A stretch of DNA of 16,566 bases from SZUA-37 sp964472525 (GCA_964472525.1 CAYYLL010000046.1:1-16566), one strand, 5' to 3'; numbered from the stretch's first letter, positions 8,006 through 16,152 are shown. Numbers and translations are program-made. Notes: generated by a model not told the origin, from the sequence alone.

Positions 8006-8947
8006 TTACAATCTTGCCGGATGTGTCGCCGCATGAACCTGCTTCAACTTCTTAATCGAAACCTGCGTATAAATCTCAGTCGATGACAAGTTCTCATGCC
8101 CCAGCATCGCTTGTATAAACCGAATATCAGCACCGTTCTCCAACATATGCGTTGCCATCGCATGACGAAATAAATGACATGAACCATGTTTGTTGATGCC
8201 ACAAGCATTCATATACTTCTTTACCAAGTCAGATATACGATTCAGTATAAAGGCTTCACCGTAATCGGTTAAAAAGATATGTCCAGAATCATCATCGTGT
8301 ACTAATTTTGGCCTTACCTCAGTCAGATATCTCTTAACCCAAATACTGGCTCGGTCACCAATCGGTACCACACGATCTTTTTTCCACTTTCCATCAAAGA
8401 TGGTTAAGGTACCACGCTCATCATCAAAATCTTGTAACCTCAGTCCAACCAATTCCATCCGACGTACACCGGTTGAGTAAAACGTTTCCATGATGGCGCG
8501 GTCACGTATGCCGGCATTACCAAAGATACTTGTGTGATTTAACATACTATTAATTTCACCAATGGATAAAATATCTTTTGGTAAACGCTTAGGGAGTCTG
8601 GGTAACTGAAAATCGGATGCAGGATTAGAGAGAATATAATTTTCCTGACTCAGCCATTTAAAAAACGCTTTCAATGGCGCTAGATGACTATGTTGGGTAC
8701 TAAAACTTAACGGCCGGCCATCCGTTTTTCGATAGTTAAACAAATAACGATGATATCGTTCTAAAATTTTCTTTGTTACATTTTGGGGTGTATCAATACC
8801 ACGCGGTTCACACCAAGTAATGAATCGTCGAATACAAACATTACGTGTCTTATTCGTTGCCTGGCTGTAGTTCTTTGACTCACACCACTCAAGAAACCGC
8901 ATCAAATAAAGTACGATACTGTTATGTTCAATAGTATTGTTACTCAT
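8006..8947 (-). CDS. Tyrosine recombinase / integrase (XerC/D-like size)
   Basis: A 313-aa phage-integrase-family recombinase. Residues 8-105 form the SAM-like core-binding domain. The catalytic domain has Arg162 (STGVRRMEL), Lys187 (GKWKKDRVVP), His258 and Arg261 (HLFRH), His284 (LGHENLSS) and the nucleophile Tyr293 (EIYTQV), so all active-site residues are present. Length and motifs resemble XerC/XerD more than large phage integrases. Its ATG overlaps the stop of the TOPRIM-like/ATPase gene by 4 bp (ATGA), with GGTGG about 10 nt before it, so it is co-translated as the last gene of the transposase operon. It would catalyse site-specific strand exchange for the element; no attachment site could be identified with confidence. 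It might instead resolve dimers or co-integrates formed by the IstAB transposase. Confidence 0.93.
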   Translation of the reverse strand: MSNNTIEHNSIVLYLMRFLEWCESKNYSQATNKTRNVCIRRFITWCEPRGIDTPQNVTKKILERYHRYLFNYRKTDGRPLSFSTQHSHLAPLKAFFKWLSQENYILSNPASDFQLPRLPKRLPKDILSIGEINSMLNHTSIFGNAGIRDRAIMETFYSTGVRRMELVGLRLQDFDDERGTLTIFDGKWKKDRVVPIGDRASIWVKRYLTEVRPKLVHDDDSGHIFLTDYGEAFILNRISDLVKKYMNACGINKHGSCHLFRHAMATHMLENGADIRFIQAMLGHENLSSTEIYTQVSIKKLKQVHAATHPARL

Positions 8948-11760
8948 TGTGGAAGCCCACCATTAACATTGGAAGAAACAGGGTTAGGGTACGATGCTTG
9001 TTGTGTATTTTTTTCTATCAATGCTTTAACGTCTTTTTCAGATAAAAGATTATTTTCATCTGAAACCATGCTGTCATGCGGCTTAGGAGTATTTTTAGAT
9101 GCGTGACGTGTACCAGACAAAGCATCGACTTGAGACCGACTTAGCCCCGACAAGTTAGCGTTTAAACCCGACTTGTTGTCACCCTTATCCTGTTTTTTTA
9201 ATGTTTCAATATCGACCAACCCCATTAAAAACGCATCGCCATCTTGACCTTCATGGTTGTACAGCAACTCATAGATAAATTGCCGTCCACGGCCACCACG
9301 ATGGATAAGCAAGTACTCCATATTTTCTAGACGTTTGATGTGCACTTTTAATTGCGTGTCTCCCCAGCCGGTATAGGCACGTACATCACGACGACTGAAT
9401 CGATAGTCATTGCGAGGAATATTTTTGTCTTCACAATGTGTTGTGACCATTTTATCAATCAACATTAAAAGACGGCGTGTTTGTGGTGGCAACTCATCCA
9501 ATGAGCTACCCAGTACTTTGTGGGCTAACTGATTGGCTAAATTAATATCTTCCAACGTCACTTCGACATAGGATATCTGTTTGCCATTACAGTACACGTT
9601 TTTAATTTCACGCTGGTATTGATGCAGTAGAGCAATACTATTAATAAGCGTCAGATACTTTTTATGGTCTCGACGGGTGCGGGTTTTATCATCTAAGAAG
9701 GTAAGTTGTTTAGCATACGGATTTACAACTTTAAGGGGCTTAAGAAGACTTTGTGCGTTCTGTTGAACGCGAATCACATCTTCTTTTATTTGACTCACTT
9801 TTAAACCTTCCAACGTTTCTTCAAAACGCTGTAAATCATGAATGGCGCGTGTTTGTTCTCTGTCTTCATCTACCGTTAAAACAAAACACCGATTAAGTAA
9901 TTCCTCATCAATATCAATCGCGGTTGTCGTACTGAACAACATCACCGGACCTTCGACCTTATACTCGCGTGTGACATGTCGACCGGTATCAGGATCTTTT
10001 CCTGTTGATGCAATGGTCAGTTGACCTTCAGATATTAATAATTTTAACGCATAGGCCGCCGCGCTAATGCCTTCCTCTTCACTGACACTAAAGACTTTAT
10101 GTTTGACATTAATATCCCCCATATAAAAAAGAGACTGCCCAGTAATCGCGGAGTACTGCACACGTTGTGCAACAGGCACAAAGGATAAAGCCACATCCAT
10201 CAACACACTTTTACCGGCAGCACTGCTACTTTGAATCATCACTGCGATGGGGTTAGGGAGTAGCCTCGATACACACGCAAAGTAGGCAATCAAGCTATTG
10301 TTTTTTTCACCGACAATCCCGCAACGTTGAAAATCTTCGAGTATGCGATGCTTTAAGTTCGGGGAAGTTAAAAAGTGCATGGCTTCTGCACGCTCTAATG
10401 GAGTTAATTCATTTTCTTGTGCATTGGGAGTTAATACTTGACTAAGATTCTTATCTTGTAATAGTTCTAGCTTTAACAAAACCTGACTTAAATCTTTTTT
10501 AAACACATCTTCGCCAACACCCAGTTCAATGGAGGATTGCTTACAAAAGTTATCTCGATGACGTGCGCTGTATAAATCAAACGTATCGACATGCAGTGCC
10601 GCTTCTCGGTTAACTAAGATATTCACTTTAAGATGATTGCTGACCGTATTGTGTTCTAGTCCACGTATACGGTAACGGCGGTTGCTAAAGCACATCAAAA
10701 TGACGTTGTCCTTAACCTCGGCTTTCACCTCAATCGCAGGCTGCGGTAGAACGGTTGCTGTTATCATTTCATCATTGGGCTTTTCTTCTTTTTCTAATCG
10801 TTCCTTTTCAACCGTGCTTTCATCTAGCGAATCATTTTGTAATTTTAAACTAGGTTCTTGATTTGAGCTTGTCGATTCCGATGTTCCATTAATACTCTCT
10901 TTATCGGTGGCGAGTTTGTCAGGCGGTTTACCACCACTTAACCAAACCGCTTTTCGAATGACTTCACCCAACGAATCACTTACAGGTAAATTGTTGAGTG
11001 CATAAGTATTCGCATCCCGATTTTTATTAAATTCAATGCGATAGCATTCAATATCCAGTGTTGTTAATTGTTCTGCTAGTTTAATGGCAGCAGCATCGAC
11101 TTCTTTTGTAGCAGCATAAGCAATCAAAACACGCTTAACAGGCGAGTCTTTGAATAGCTCAATAATATTTTCAGGAAGACAATCAACACCATCACTGCAT
11201 GTCACATTTTTATAACCTGCACACCAGAATGTTAGAGCATCAAGAACAGAGGAACATAAAATAAGTTCTTCGCATGTATATACGGCCTTTACATTGAACA
11301 AGCTCGGTAGTGAATCGGTCAAGGCTGTATCAATAGGCGTACCCGGTCTTAATTTCTTAGCAACCTTATGGCCATACATTTGATGAACAAACCCGTTCTC
11401 AATCACAGGCACAACCAAACTACCACGAAAGAGTTCATGGCCGCTGGCTTTTAGGATGCCAATGCGTTGCAGCTGACCACGCTTTGCCATGCCTTCCTTA
11501 CGATTTTTTTCAGGGAGAAGGTTGCCAAACGTTCGATCACTGAATCCAAGTTTAAAAGTGTCAATTGCTTCGCTTTTATCAATACCCATTTTTTGTAATG
11601 CAATAAGAACATTAGGTTTTTCCTTTAAAGTATTATAATAATAGTTCACCACTTGCAAACACATTTCATTATCGGAAACATCGATATTGAAGGAGTAATC
11701 CAATGGTACTATACATTCGTGAATAGCCTCAATATCATTGCTGTTATTATCTGAATTCAT
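8944..11760 (-). CDS. TOPRIM-like / AAA+ ATPase protein with winged helix (primase-helicase-like)
   Basis: A 938-aa multidomain protein. Residues 50-250 look like the DnaG-type core: a short N-subdomain (FRGSLVVPVIENGFVHQMYG), then a TOPRIM-like fold with Glu164/165 and Asp174. The usual DxD acidic pair appears replaced (IAYAAT, 213-218), so primase activity is doubtful. No CHC2 zinc finger is seen. A polar, probably disordered linker spans about 278-345. An ATPase follows, with Walker A SSAAGKS (512-518), Walker B VFSVSEEE (556-563) and possible arginine finger Arg624. A winged helix lies near 785-835, then a polar tail with the 11-bp repeat. A strong AGGAGG overlaps the IstB stop and lies 8 nt before the ATG. 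It probably acts on DNA during replication or transfer of the element (inference). Confidence 0.8.
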   Translation of the reverse strand: MNSDNNSNDIEAIHECIVPLDYSFNIDVSDNEMCLQVVNYYYNTLKEKPNVLIALQKMGIDKSEAIDTFKLGFSDRTFGNLLPEKNRKEGMAKRGQLQRIGILKASGHELFRGSLVVPVIENGFVHQMYGHKVAKKLRPGTPIDTALTDSLPSLFNVKAVYTCEELILCSSVLDALTFWCAGYKNVTCSDGVDCLPENIIELFKDSPVKRVLIAYAATKEVDAAAIKLAEQLTTLDIECYRIEFNKNRDANTYALNNLPVSDSLGEVIRKAVWLSGGKPPDKLATDKESINGTSESTSSNQEPSLKLQNDSLDESTVEKERLEKEEKPNDEMITATVLPQPAIEVKAEVKDNVILMCFSNRRYRIRGLEHNTVSNHLKVNILVNREAALHVDTFDLYSARHRDNFCKQSSIELGVGEDVFKKDLSQVLLKLELLQDKNLSQVLTPNAQENELTPLERAEAMHFLTSPNLKHRILEDFQRCGIVGEKNNSLIAYFACVSRLLPNPIAVMIQSSSAAGKSVLMDVALSFVPVAQRVQYSAITGQSLFYMGDINVKHKVFSVSEEEGISAAAYALKLLISEGQLTIASTGKDPDTGRHVTREYKVEGPVMLFSTTTAIDIDEELLNRCFVLTVDEDREQTRAIHDLQRFEETLEGLKVSQIKEDVIRVQQNAQSLLKPLKVVNPYAKQLTFLDDKTRTRRDHKKYLTLINSIALLHQYQREIKNVYCNGKQISYVEVTLEDINLANQLAHKVLGSSLDELPPQTRRLLMLIDKMVTTHCEDKNIPRNDYRFSRRDVRAYTGWGDTQLKVHIKRLENMEYLLIHRGGRGRQFIYELLYNHEGQDGDAFLMGLVDIETLKKQDKGDNKSGLNANLSGLSRSQVDALSGTRHASKNTPKPHDSMVSDENNLLSEKDVKALIEKNTQQASYPNPVSSNVNGGLPQ
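9115..9179 (-). repeat. Short direct repeat with about 11-bp period inside the ATPase gene tail
   Basis: Read on the plus strand, units begin at 9115 (AGACAAA), 9126 (CGACTTG), 9137 (CGACTTA), 9148 (CGACAAG), 9159 (CGTTTAA, degenerate) and 9169 (CGACTTG), spaced 11, 11, 11, 11 and 10 bp. The spacing is one helical turn and not a multiple of three, so the pattern is not explained by a simple amino-acid repeat. The encoded stretch is Gly/Ser/Leu-rich. It may be a protein-binding array for replication or recombination built into the gene end (inference). Confidence 0.6.
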
Positions 11761-11772
11761 GATATTTCCCTC

Positions 11773-12519
11773 CTAGTCTGTTTCGTTTAATGGTGAATGA
11801 GATTTGCGTAGTGATTCACCACGCAAATTAATACGATGAGCACGGTGAATAAGACGATCTAAAATAGCATCAGCCACAGTGGGTTCACCAATATACTCAT
11901 GCCACTTATCAACTGGAACTTGAGAAGTGATCATTATTGAACTGCTACCAATACGGTCATCAACCAACTCAAGCAATTCGTAACGACCTCGCACAGTCAA
12001 CGGTGCACAAGCCCAGTCATCTAAGATGAGTAAATCAATCTTCGATAGCTTCGTACGTAATTGCGCTAAACTGCCATCACCATAGGCAATTTCAAATTCT
12101 TCAAGTAAACGTGATAGTCGTTTATAAAGAACAGAATAACCATGCCGCGCAGCTTTTTGACCAAAGGCACAAGCCAGCCAGGTTTTACCTACACCTGTTG
12201 CTCCTGTGAAAAACACATTCAACTTTTTTTCAATCCAGTCACATGAACTCAACATCGTCACCATGTGGCTATCTAAACCACGGCGAGCACTGAGTTCAAT
12301 ATCTTCAACACAGGCATTCTCTTTAAATTTGGCTAACTTTAGCAACCTCGTTAATCGACGGTTTTCTTTATCTTGAATTTGCTCATCAACCATAAGCCCA
12401 ATAAACTCTTCATTGCTTAACGATTGCGTTTTGACATTAACTCTTTGTGCTTCAATAAAATTGGCCATACCATATAACCGCAAGGCTCTATACTTATCGA
12501 TGGTTTGTTGAATTAACAT
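11773..12519 (-). CDS. istB: IstB-like AAA+ ATPase, IS21-family transposition helper
   Basis: A 248-aa protein of the IS21 IstB/DnaC-like family. It has Walker A GATGVGKT (106-113), Walker B LLILDDW (163-169), a sensor-1 stretch IMITSQ (195-200) and an arginine-rich segment DRLIHRAHR (221-229) carrying the likely arginine finger. Residues 1-95 form the helical N-terminal domain typical of IstB (YRALRLYGMA). IstB assembles on target DNA with ATP and stimulates the IstA transposase. Its ATG shares one base with the IstA stop (TAATG), the usual coupled istAB junction, and its stop overlaps the ribosome-binding site of the next gene. Confidence 0.93.
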   Translation of the reverse strand: MLIQQTIDKYRALRLYGMANFIEAQRVNVKTQSLSNEEFIGLMVDEQIQDKENRRLTRLLKLAKFKENACVEDIELSARRGLDSHMVTMLSSCDWIEKKLNVFFTGATGVGKTWLACAFGQKAARHGYSVLYKRLSRLLEEFEIAYGDGSLAQLRTKLSKIDLLILDDWACAPLTVRGRYELLELVDDRIGSSSIMITSQVPVDKWHEYIGEPTVADAILDRLIHRAHRINLRGESLRKSHSPLNETD

Positions 12520-14056
12520 TATTGACTTCCTCCCATATAGTAATTTGAACCCCGTAAATTATCGTGCATAGGGAGATTCATCTGTATAGGATCAGGCTCA
12601 TTTAACGGCAAGGTTAAGTTACGTTTCAGAATAGATCGAACACTGGTAACCGTTAACGAACCAATTAATACCGCACGTTGACATGCCGCTTCAAACCTCT
12701 CATTACCATAATCTTTTGCTAACCGCTTTAAACTTGCGCAAGCTCTTAAACCAAGAAAAGGATGAGGGCGACTGTCGAATTGATTCTGAATAACAGACAA
12801 ACTTGACTCACCAATATTTTTGCCCACTCAATTAGTTTTTCAGGTTTTTGATTAGCATATTCTCTATGCGCTTTTGGTTGATGTGCAGATAACGTGGTAT
12901 GACCTCCATTTTCAAAATTTCTTACATGACTTGCAACACGTTTACCTTTAAAGATAAATTCAACTATATTTTTAGTGGTGCGCGTTTCAACTTTTTCACC
13001 AACTAACTCATGAGGAATAGAGTAAAAATGTTTATCTACTTGTAAGTGATAATCTGGCCCGACTTTTCGTTGTCCAATCCAGTCGGCGTATTCAAAGGGA
13101 GTTGGTGGCAAGGGTTTCAATAAAGGTTTGTCAAGCTCCTCAAACCGTGAATATCGACACCCAGGCAATTGCTTAAATGGCCGCTTATTAAGTTTAATCA
13201 GCAGTTCAGAAATTGCTTTATTAATCTCATCAATACTAAAAAACTGACGACGACGTAAAATAGGCAAGATCCATCGCGAAACAAAGAGTACACCTAACTC
13301 AGCTTTTGACTTATCTTGTGGGCGTCGAACACGCGCTGGAATAATAAAAATACGATAATATTTACTTTGTTCAAGATACACGCGATTTAAAATAGGATCT
13401 TGGCCGTGAGAGCCCGGTAGTGAGACACCTGCCTTTAAATTATCAGGTACCACTATTTGAGGAATACCGCCAAAGAAATAATACATATTATTGTGCGCAT
13501 CAATCCAATCTCGAATCGATTGAGTGAGAACCGCGTAGGCAAAGGTATAATTTGAACAGCCCAACACACCCACAAAGATCTGAACCTTATGTCGAATACC
13601 TGTTATTACATCTTTAAACGAAAGTGTTTGCCCTGCATAATCAACATAAACCATTTCACCAGCACGATGCGTTTGCCTCATGGTAAGATCTAATTTACGC
13701 ACATACTTACGGTAGTAATATGTAAACTGCGAATAAGAATACGCATTGCCTGGGTTTTCTATACAATAGTCTTCCCATAGCAATTGAAGGGTCATATGTT
13801 TGTGCTGCATTTCCTTATGAATGTATCCCCAATCAGGAACACGTTTAGATTCAATTCGACCGCGTTTAATATTAATCTTCGCTTCAATTTGCGCATCATC
13901 TAATTGTTCAAGTTGAAATAAATTCAAACTACTTTTTATATAAAATGCTCGATAACGTTTAACCGTATTAGGGGACACTTTAAATATTCGCCCAAGCGCA
14001 CGATTGGACATATCGGTTGTTGCAATCCCCGTTAATAAATCTTTTTGCTTACTCAT
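12519..14056 (-). pseudogene. istA: IS21-family IstA transposase, split by a -1 frameshift
   Basis: The transposase is encoded in two frames. The first frame (14056 to 12746; ATG at 14056 with GAGGT 7 nt before it) has an N-terminal helix-turn-helix (about 16-36) and the DDE catalytic triad Asp139 (VDYAG), Asp205 (VPDNLK) and Glu253 (QDKSKAE). It follows IstA closely up to EKLIEWAK (ending at residue 413), then runs 23 unrelated hydrophobic codons to a stop. The rest of IstA resumes in the -1 frame (codons to 12519, NIGESSLSVIQ...). Joined, the product would be about 512 aa, a normal IstA length. The break lies at a run of five A; six would restore one frame. A real indel, an assembly error or recoding are all possible. 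The catalytic core is complete without the tail, but normal function is doubtful. Confidence 0.85.
12817..12821 (-). other. Frameshift site in istA (run of five A)
   Basis: On the minus strand GCAAAAAT marks the switch between the two IstA frames. A slip of -1 on the A_AAA codon, or one missing A, gives the continuous protein. The heptamer is not a canonical X XXY YYZ slippery sequence, I see no strong hairpin just after it, and IS21 elements are not known to need recoding here, so a one-base deletion is favoured. Confidence 0.7.
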
Positions 14057-14096
14057 GGATACCACCTCATTTATTTTGAGCAATAAAGCCCTATGA

Positions 14097-14220
14097 CCTG
14101 CAACCAGGCCGATTAAATTTTATAAAAAACGAAGCGAATGCGTCCCGTGTGATGGATTTATTCCCATCAACAGCTTGACAATGAAGGAGGATATCGTAGA
14201 CTTTATGGCATCGACGGCTT
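14097..14220 (+). pseudogene. Possible 3' remnant of a gene ending before a terminator
   Basis: An open plus-strand frame of about 40 codons ends at TAA 14218-14220 and reads like protein (for example DGFIPINSLTMKEDIVDF). It has no convincing start: the stop codon TGA at 14094 closes it upstream and no ribosome-binding site serves the internal ATG at 14181. It is followed 22 bp later by an intrinsic terminator in the same direction. This arrangement fits the tail of a gene cut off by arrival of the IstAB operon on its left, or a very short real gene. The family is not recognised. An alternative view is that TTGACA (14175-14180) and TAGACT (14197-14202) form a promoter for a short RNA ending at the terminator. 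Confidence 0.3.
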
Positions 14221-14242
14221 AAATCGATGTTTTAAAGAATAC

Positions 14243-14273
14243 AGCCTGGGAGTTCATGCTCTCCAGGCTTTTT
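14243..14273 (+). terminator. Intrinsic terminator
   Basis: AGCCTGG (14243-14249) pairs with CCAGGCT (14263-14269), and inside this GAG pairs with CTC with one bulged T and a 6-nt loop. TTTTT follows at 14269-14273. The T run favours plus-strand termination; read from the other strand the stem is followed by a poor T run, so service to the 106-aa gene is less likely. Confidence 0.75.
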
Positions 14274-14317
14274 CATTTCTTCGCTTCGTATCTAATACTT
14301 CTATTTGTCACGCTCTG

Positions 14318-14638
14318 TTACGCTAAGTCATCTTTAACCTCCTTTTTATTCTCTAATGGGTTGGATTCTTCGTTAAAATCAATGCGATTGCGCTGTTCTA
14401 CGAGCCACTTGGCAACATCTTTAGCCAGCGCAAATTTTCCACGCCGGTGTTCAATAGAAAAGATCCTAATGGGGATAGAATGACGTCGCCTTGCTTGCCG
14501 CATCGCTTCTAGGGTTGGGTACCCCAATATGCGCTTAAGTGCCTGTCCATTGAGCAAAGGGCCGTATAAATTGAGTAGATCCTGTTCCAATTCTTTAATT
14601 AGCGGATCCTCATCATTATTTCTGTCTAATTCCGTCAT
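14318..14638 (-). CDS. Small helix-turn-helix protein, excisionase/regulator-like
   Basis: A 106-aa protein. The central block (about 24-82; LYGPLLNGQALKRILGY, then LEAMRQARRRHSIPIRIF and GKFALAKDVAKWL) has the pattern of small MerR/excisionase-type DNA-binding proteins: a helix that places the site, a basic recognition helix and a wing. Acidic tails flank it. The ATG at 14638 is preferred over the GTG directly before it because AGGA lies 5 nt upstream of the ATG and only 2 nt from the GTG. It is oriented like the IstAB operon, 261 bp ahead of istA, and is divergent from the 320-aa gene. In an element with a tyrosine recombinase it could be the directionality factor or the element's regulator (inference from context). 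Confidence 0.65.
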   Translation of the reverse strand: MTELDRNNDEDPLIKELEQDLLNLYGPLLNGQALKRILGYPTLEAMRQARRRHSIPIRIFSIEHRRGKFALAKDVAKWLVEQRNRIDFNEESNPLENKKEVKDDLA

Positions 14639-14733
14639 CACAATCCTAAATTTTTAATCCCATATTGAAGTTTATAAGATATTTTTAATATTTAAACATT
14701 AGTTTAATTGGAATACACTTACCTACAGTTCCA

Positions 14734-15696
14734 ATGAAATCAGTATATAGCGTGACAAATATGCAATTTTTTAATCCAGAAAGTACACAAAAATCGAGGA
14801 AGAAACGTGGACATCCTCCTAATAGCATCAGCCTCAAACTAAGTATTCAACTTTGGTATTACGAACTACTAGAAAGGCTTGGGTTTACAAAGGCTCAAGA
14901 TGTTGAAAAATACTATGTAACGCATCAAGATGATTACAAAGGAGGGTTCAGAAACAGCAATAAATTTAGACTTTATGAGCAAGGGAAATACTCCCCATCG
15001 CTAAAAATAGTTTCCTGGTTTGAAGATAGGCCTAGTGGAAAATTCAGGGGAACTGAGAAAATATTATATAATCCATTCTGGACGTTACTGGATAACCCGG
15101 CATTATCGAATGAAAAGTTATTCGATCTACTCTACAAACTACCTCCTGATATAGCTGTACGCCTCACAAAACCTAACCGAGCACTAACCTACTTTCTGAA
15201 ACAAAGCAGCTTAGATGCATTAGCAGGATGTCTTTGGTTAATATGCCAGGTAAGGCATGATTTTTCCTCTCCCCCTTTTAATCAATACTACCCAGCTATC
15301 AGTACAGCTTTTGAAGTCTTCTTTCGCTTGGCAACAAAGAAAACTTATTTGCCCATCGCTGAAGAATTATTTAATTGTCTTAAAAATAATTTTTTACCTA
15401 TTGATAAAAATGATAAATTCTTACACCTGATGAATAAAATTGATTGCAATTCAGGGCTTAATTTAAATCTAACCTTGCTCAACATCGTTAATGAATTAAG
15501 TATTTTGAAGACGTTTAAAGAAGCTCCGCCGTCTTGCTTATATCTCGTTCACAAAAAATTAACCAATTCCGTCATAGAAAAAATTATGCCATTGATAAAA
15601 GCTGGTAAATGGCGACAAGTACAACAGAACTCAGACATTAAAAAACTTAAATACAGTTTAAAGCGTTGGGAAAAGTTACAACGCAATAATAATTAG
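14734..15696 (+). CDS. Hypothetical protein, divergent from the HTH gene
   Basis: A 320-aa protein I do not recognise. The N-terminus has a basic patch (QKSRKKRGHPPN, about 19-30) that could contact DNA. Residues 30-110 are rich in Tyr, Trp and Lys (LWYYELLERLGF, RLYEQGKYSPS). The remainder is Leu-rich and helical and ends in a Lys/Arg-rich tail. There is no membrane segment or known enzymatic motif. No good ribosome-binding site precedes the ATG at 14734 or the alternative ATG at 14761 (Met10), so the start is uncertain. The 92-bp gap to the oppositely oriented HTH gene is very AT-rich and probably holds both promoters. Its place beside the HTH gene suggests an accessory factor of the element. 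Confidence 0.7.
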   Translation: MKSVYSVTNMQFFNPESTQKSRKKRGHPPNSISLKLSIQLWYYELLERLGFTKAQDVEKYYVTHQDDYKGGFRNSNKFRLYEQGKYSPSLKIVSWFEDRPSGKFRGTEKILYNPFWTLLDNPALSNEKLFDLLYKLPPDIAVRLTKPNRALTYFLKQSSLDALAGCLWLICQVRHDFSSPPFNQYYPAISTAFEVFFRLATKKTYLPIAEELFNCLKNNFLPIDKNDKFLHLMNKIDCNSGLNLNLTLLNIVNELSILKTFKEAPPSCLYLVHKKLTNSVIEKIMPLIKAGKWRQVQQNSDIKKLKYSLKRWEKLQRNNN

Positions 15697-15984
15697 TTCC
15701 TGTATCAACCAGCAACATTAGCATTAATAAATCCCCACATAATAAAAATTATCCCTATGACATTATACCAGTACGATCAGTTCCAGCATTCTGATCAGTG
15801 CAAACCAGTACAATAATTAATTTATCTTAGTTTAGGTGGGCAGTTTAACCAGAATATACATCTGTATGTGCTGCACCCAAATGCCCGCCGTGCTGTTACA
15901 GCCTGATCACGCAAACTGGTATCCCCTGACCACTCTGCTGTAAGTGATCAACCACCTTACACTCATTAGTCGCTATTATCTGAT

Positions 15985-16034
15985 TTTCTAAATAGATTCT
16001 GTATGTATCCGAAGTGTTAATATCTATTTAGAAA
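15985..16034. repeat. Perfect 13-bp inverted repeat with 24-bp centre
   Basis: TTTCTAAATAGAT (15985-15997) is the exact reverse complement of 16022-16034. No T run follows on either side, so a terminator is unlikely. It lies about 75 bp upstream of the antitoxin promoter. It could be a protein site, a recombinase site or the ends of a small remnant. Confidence 0.7.
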
Positions 16035-16107
16035 TATGGTTTTGTAGGTTGACTCACCATAGAGAATAACGAACAAGAGCTTCAGCGACCTTAATAATTA
16101 TTCATTG

Positions 16108-16135
16108 TTGAATAAGAATTTATAAAGGCTATAAT
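16108..16135 (+). promoter_or_regulatory. Promoter of the Phd/YefM gene with overlapping operator-like palindrome
   Basis: TTGAAT (16108-16113) and a perfect TATAAT (16130-16135) are 16 bp apart, followed 6 nt later by GGAG (16142-16145), which is 7 nt before the ATG. The palindrome TTATA-AAGGC-TATAA (16120-16134) covers the -10 box, as expected for an autoregulating antitoxin. Confidence 0.7.
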
Positions 16136-16152
16136 ACATCCGGAGAATCGCC

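Larger units (their letters stand above)
15697..16152. other. Noncoding stretch rich in inverted repeats
   Basis: No supportable gene lies here. Nested complementary blocks run from outside inward: 15765-15772 (ATACCAGT) with 15915-15922, 15775-15780 (GATCAG) with 15903-15908, 15784-15788 (CAGCA) with 15891-15895, and 15835-15842 (GGTGGGCA) with 15882-15889 (one G-T pair). A separate hairpin, TGTAAG (15939-15944) with CTTACA (15956-15961), follows. ACCAGTAC also occurs twice in direct orientation (15767 and 15804). The density suggests a folded RNA or single-stranded DNA structure, or a remnant of a mobile element. Confidence 0.45.

Noticed and set aside
12817..12821. Programmed -1 frameshift in istA
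   Set aside because: No canonical slippery heptamer, no clear downstream structure, and IS21 does not normally use recoding; kept only as an alternative.
14132..14139. Extra AAGCGAAT copy matching the Fic upstream repeat
   Set aside because: A single 8-bp match without the 24-bp spacing is likely chance.
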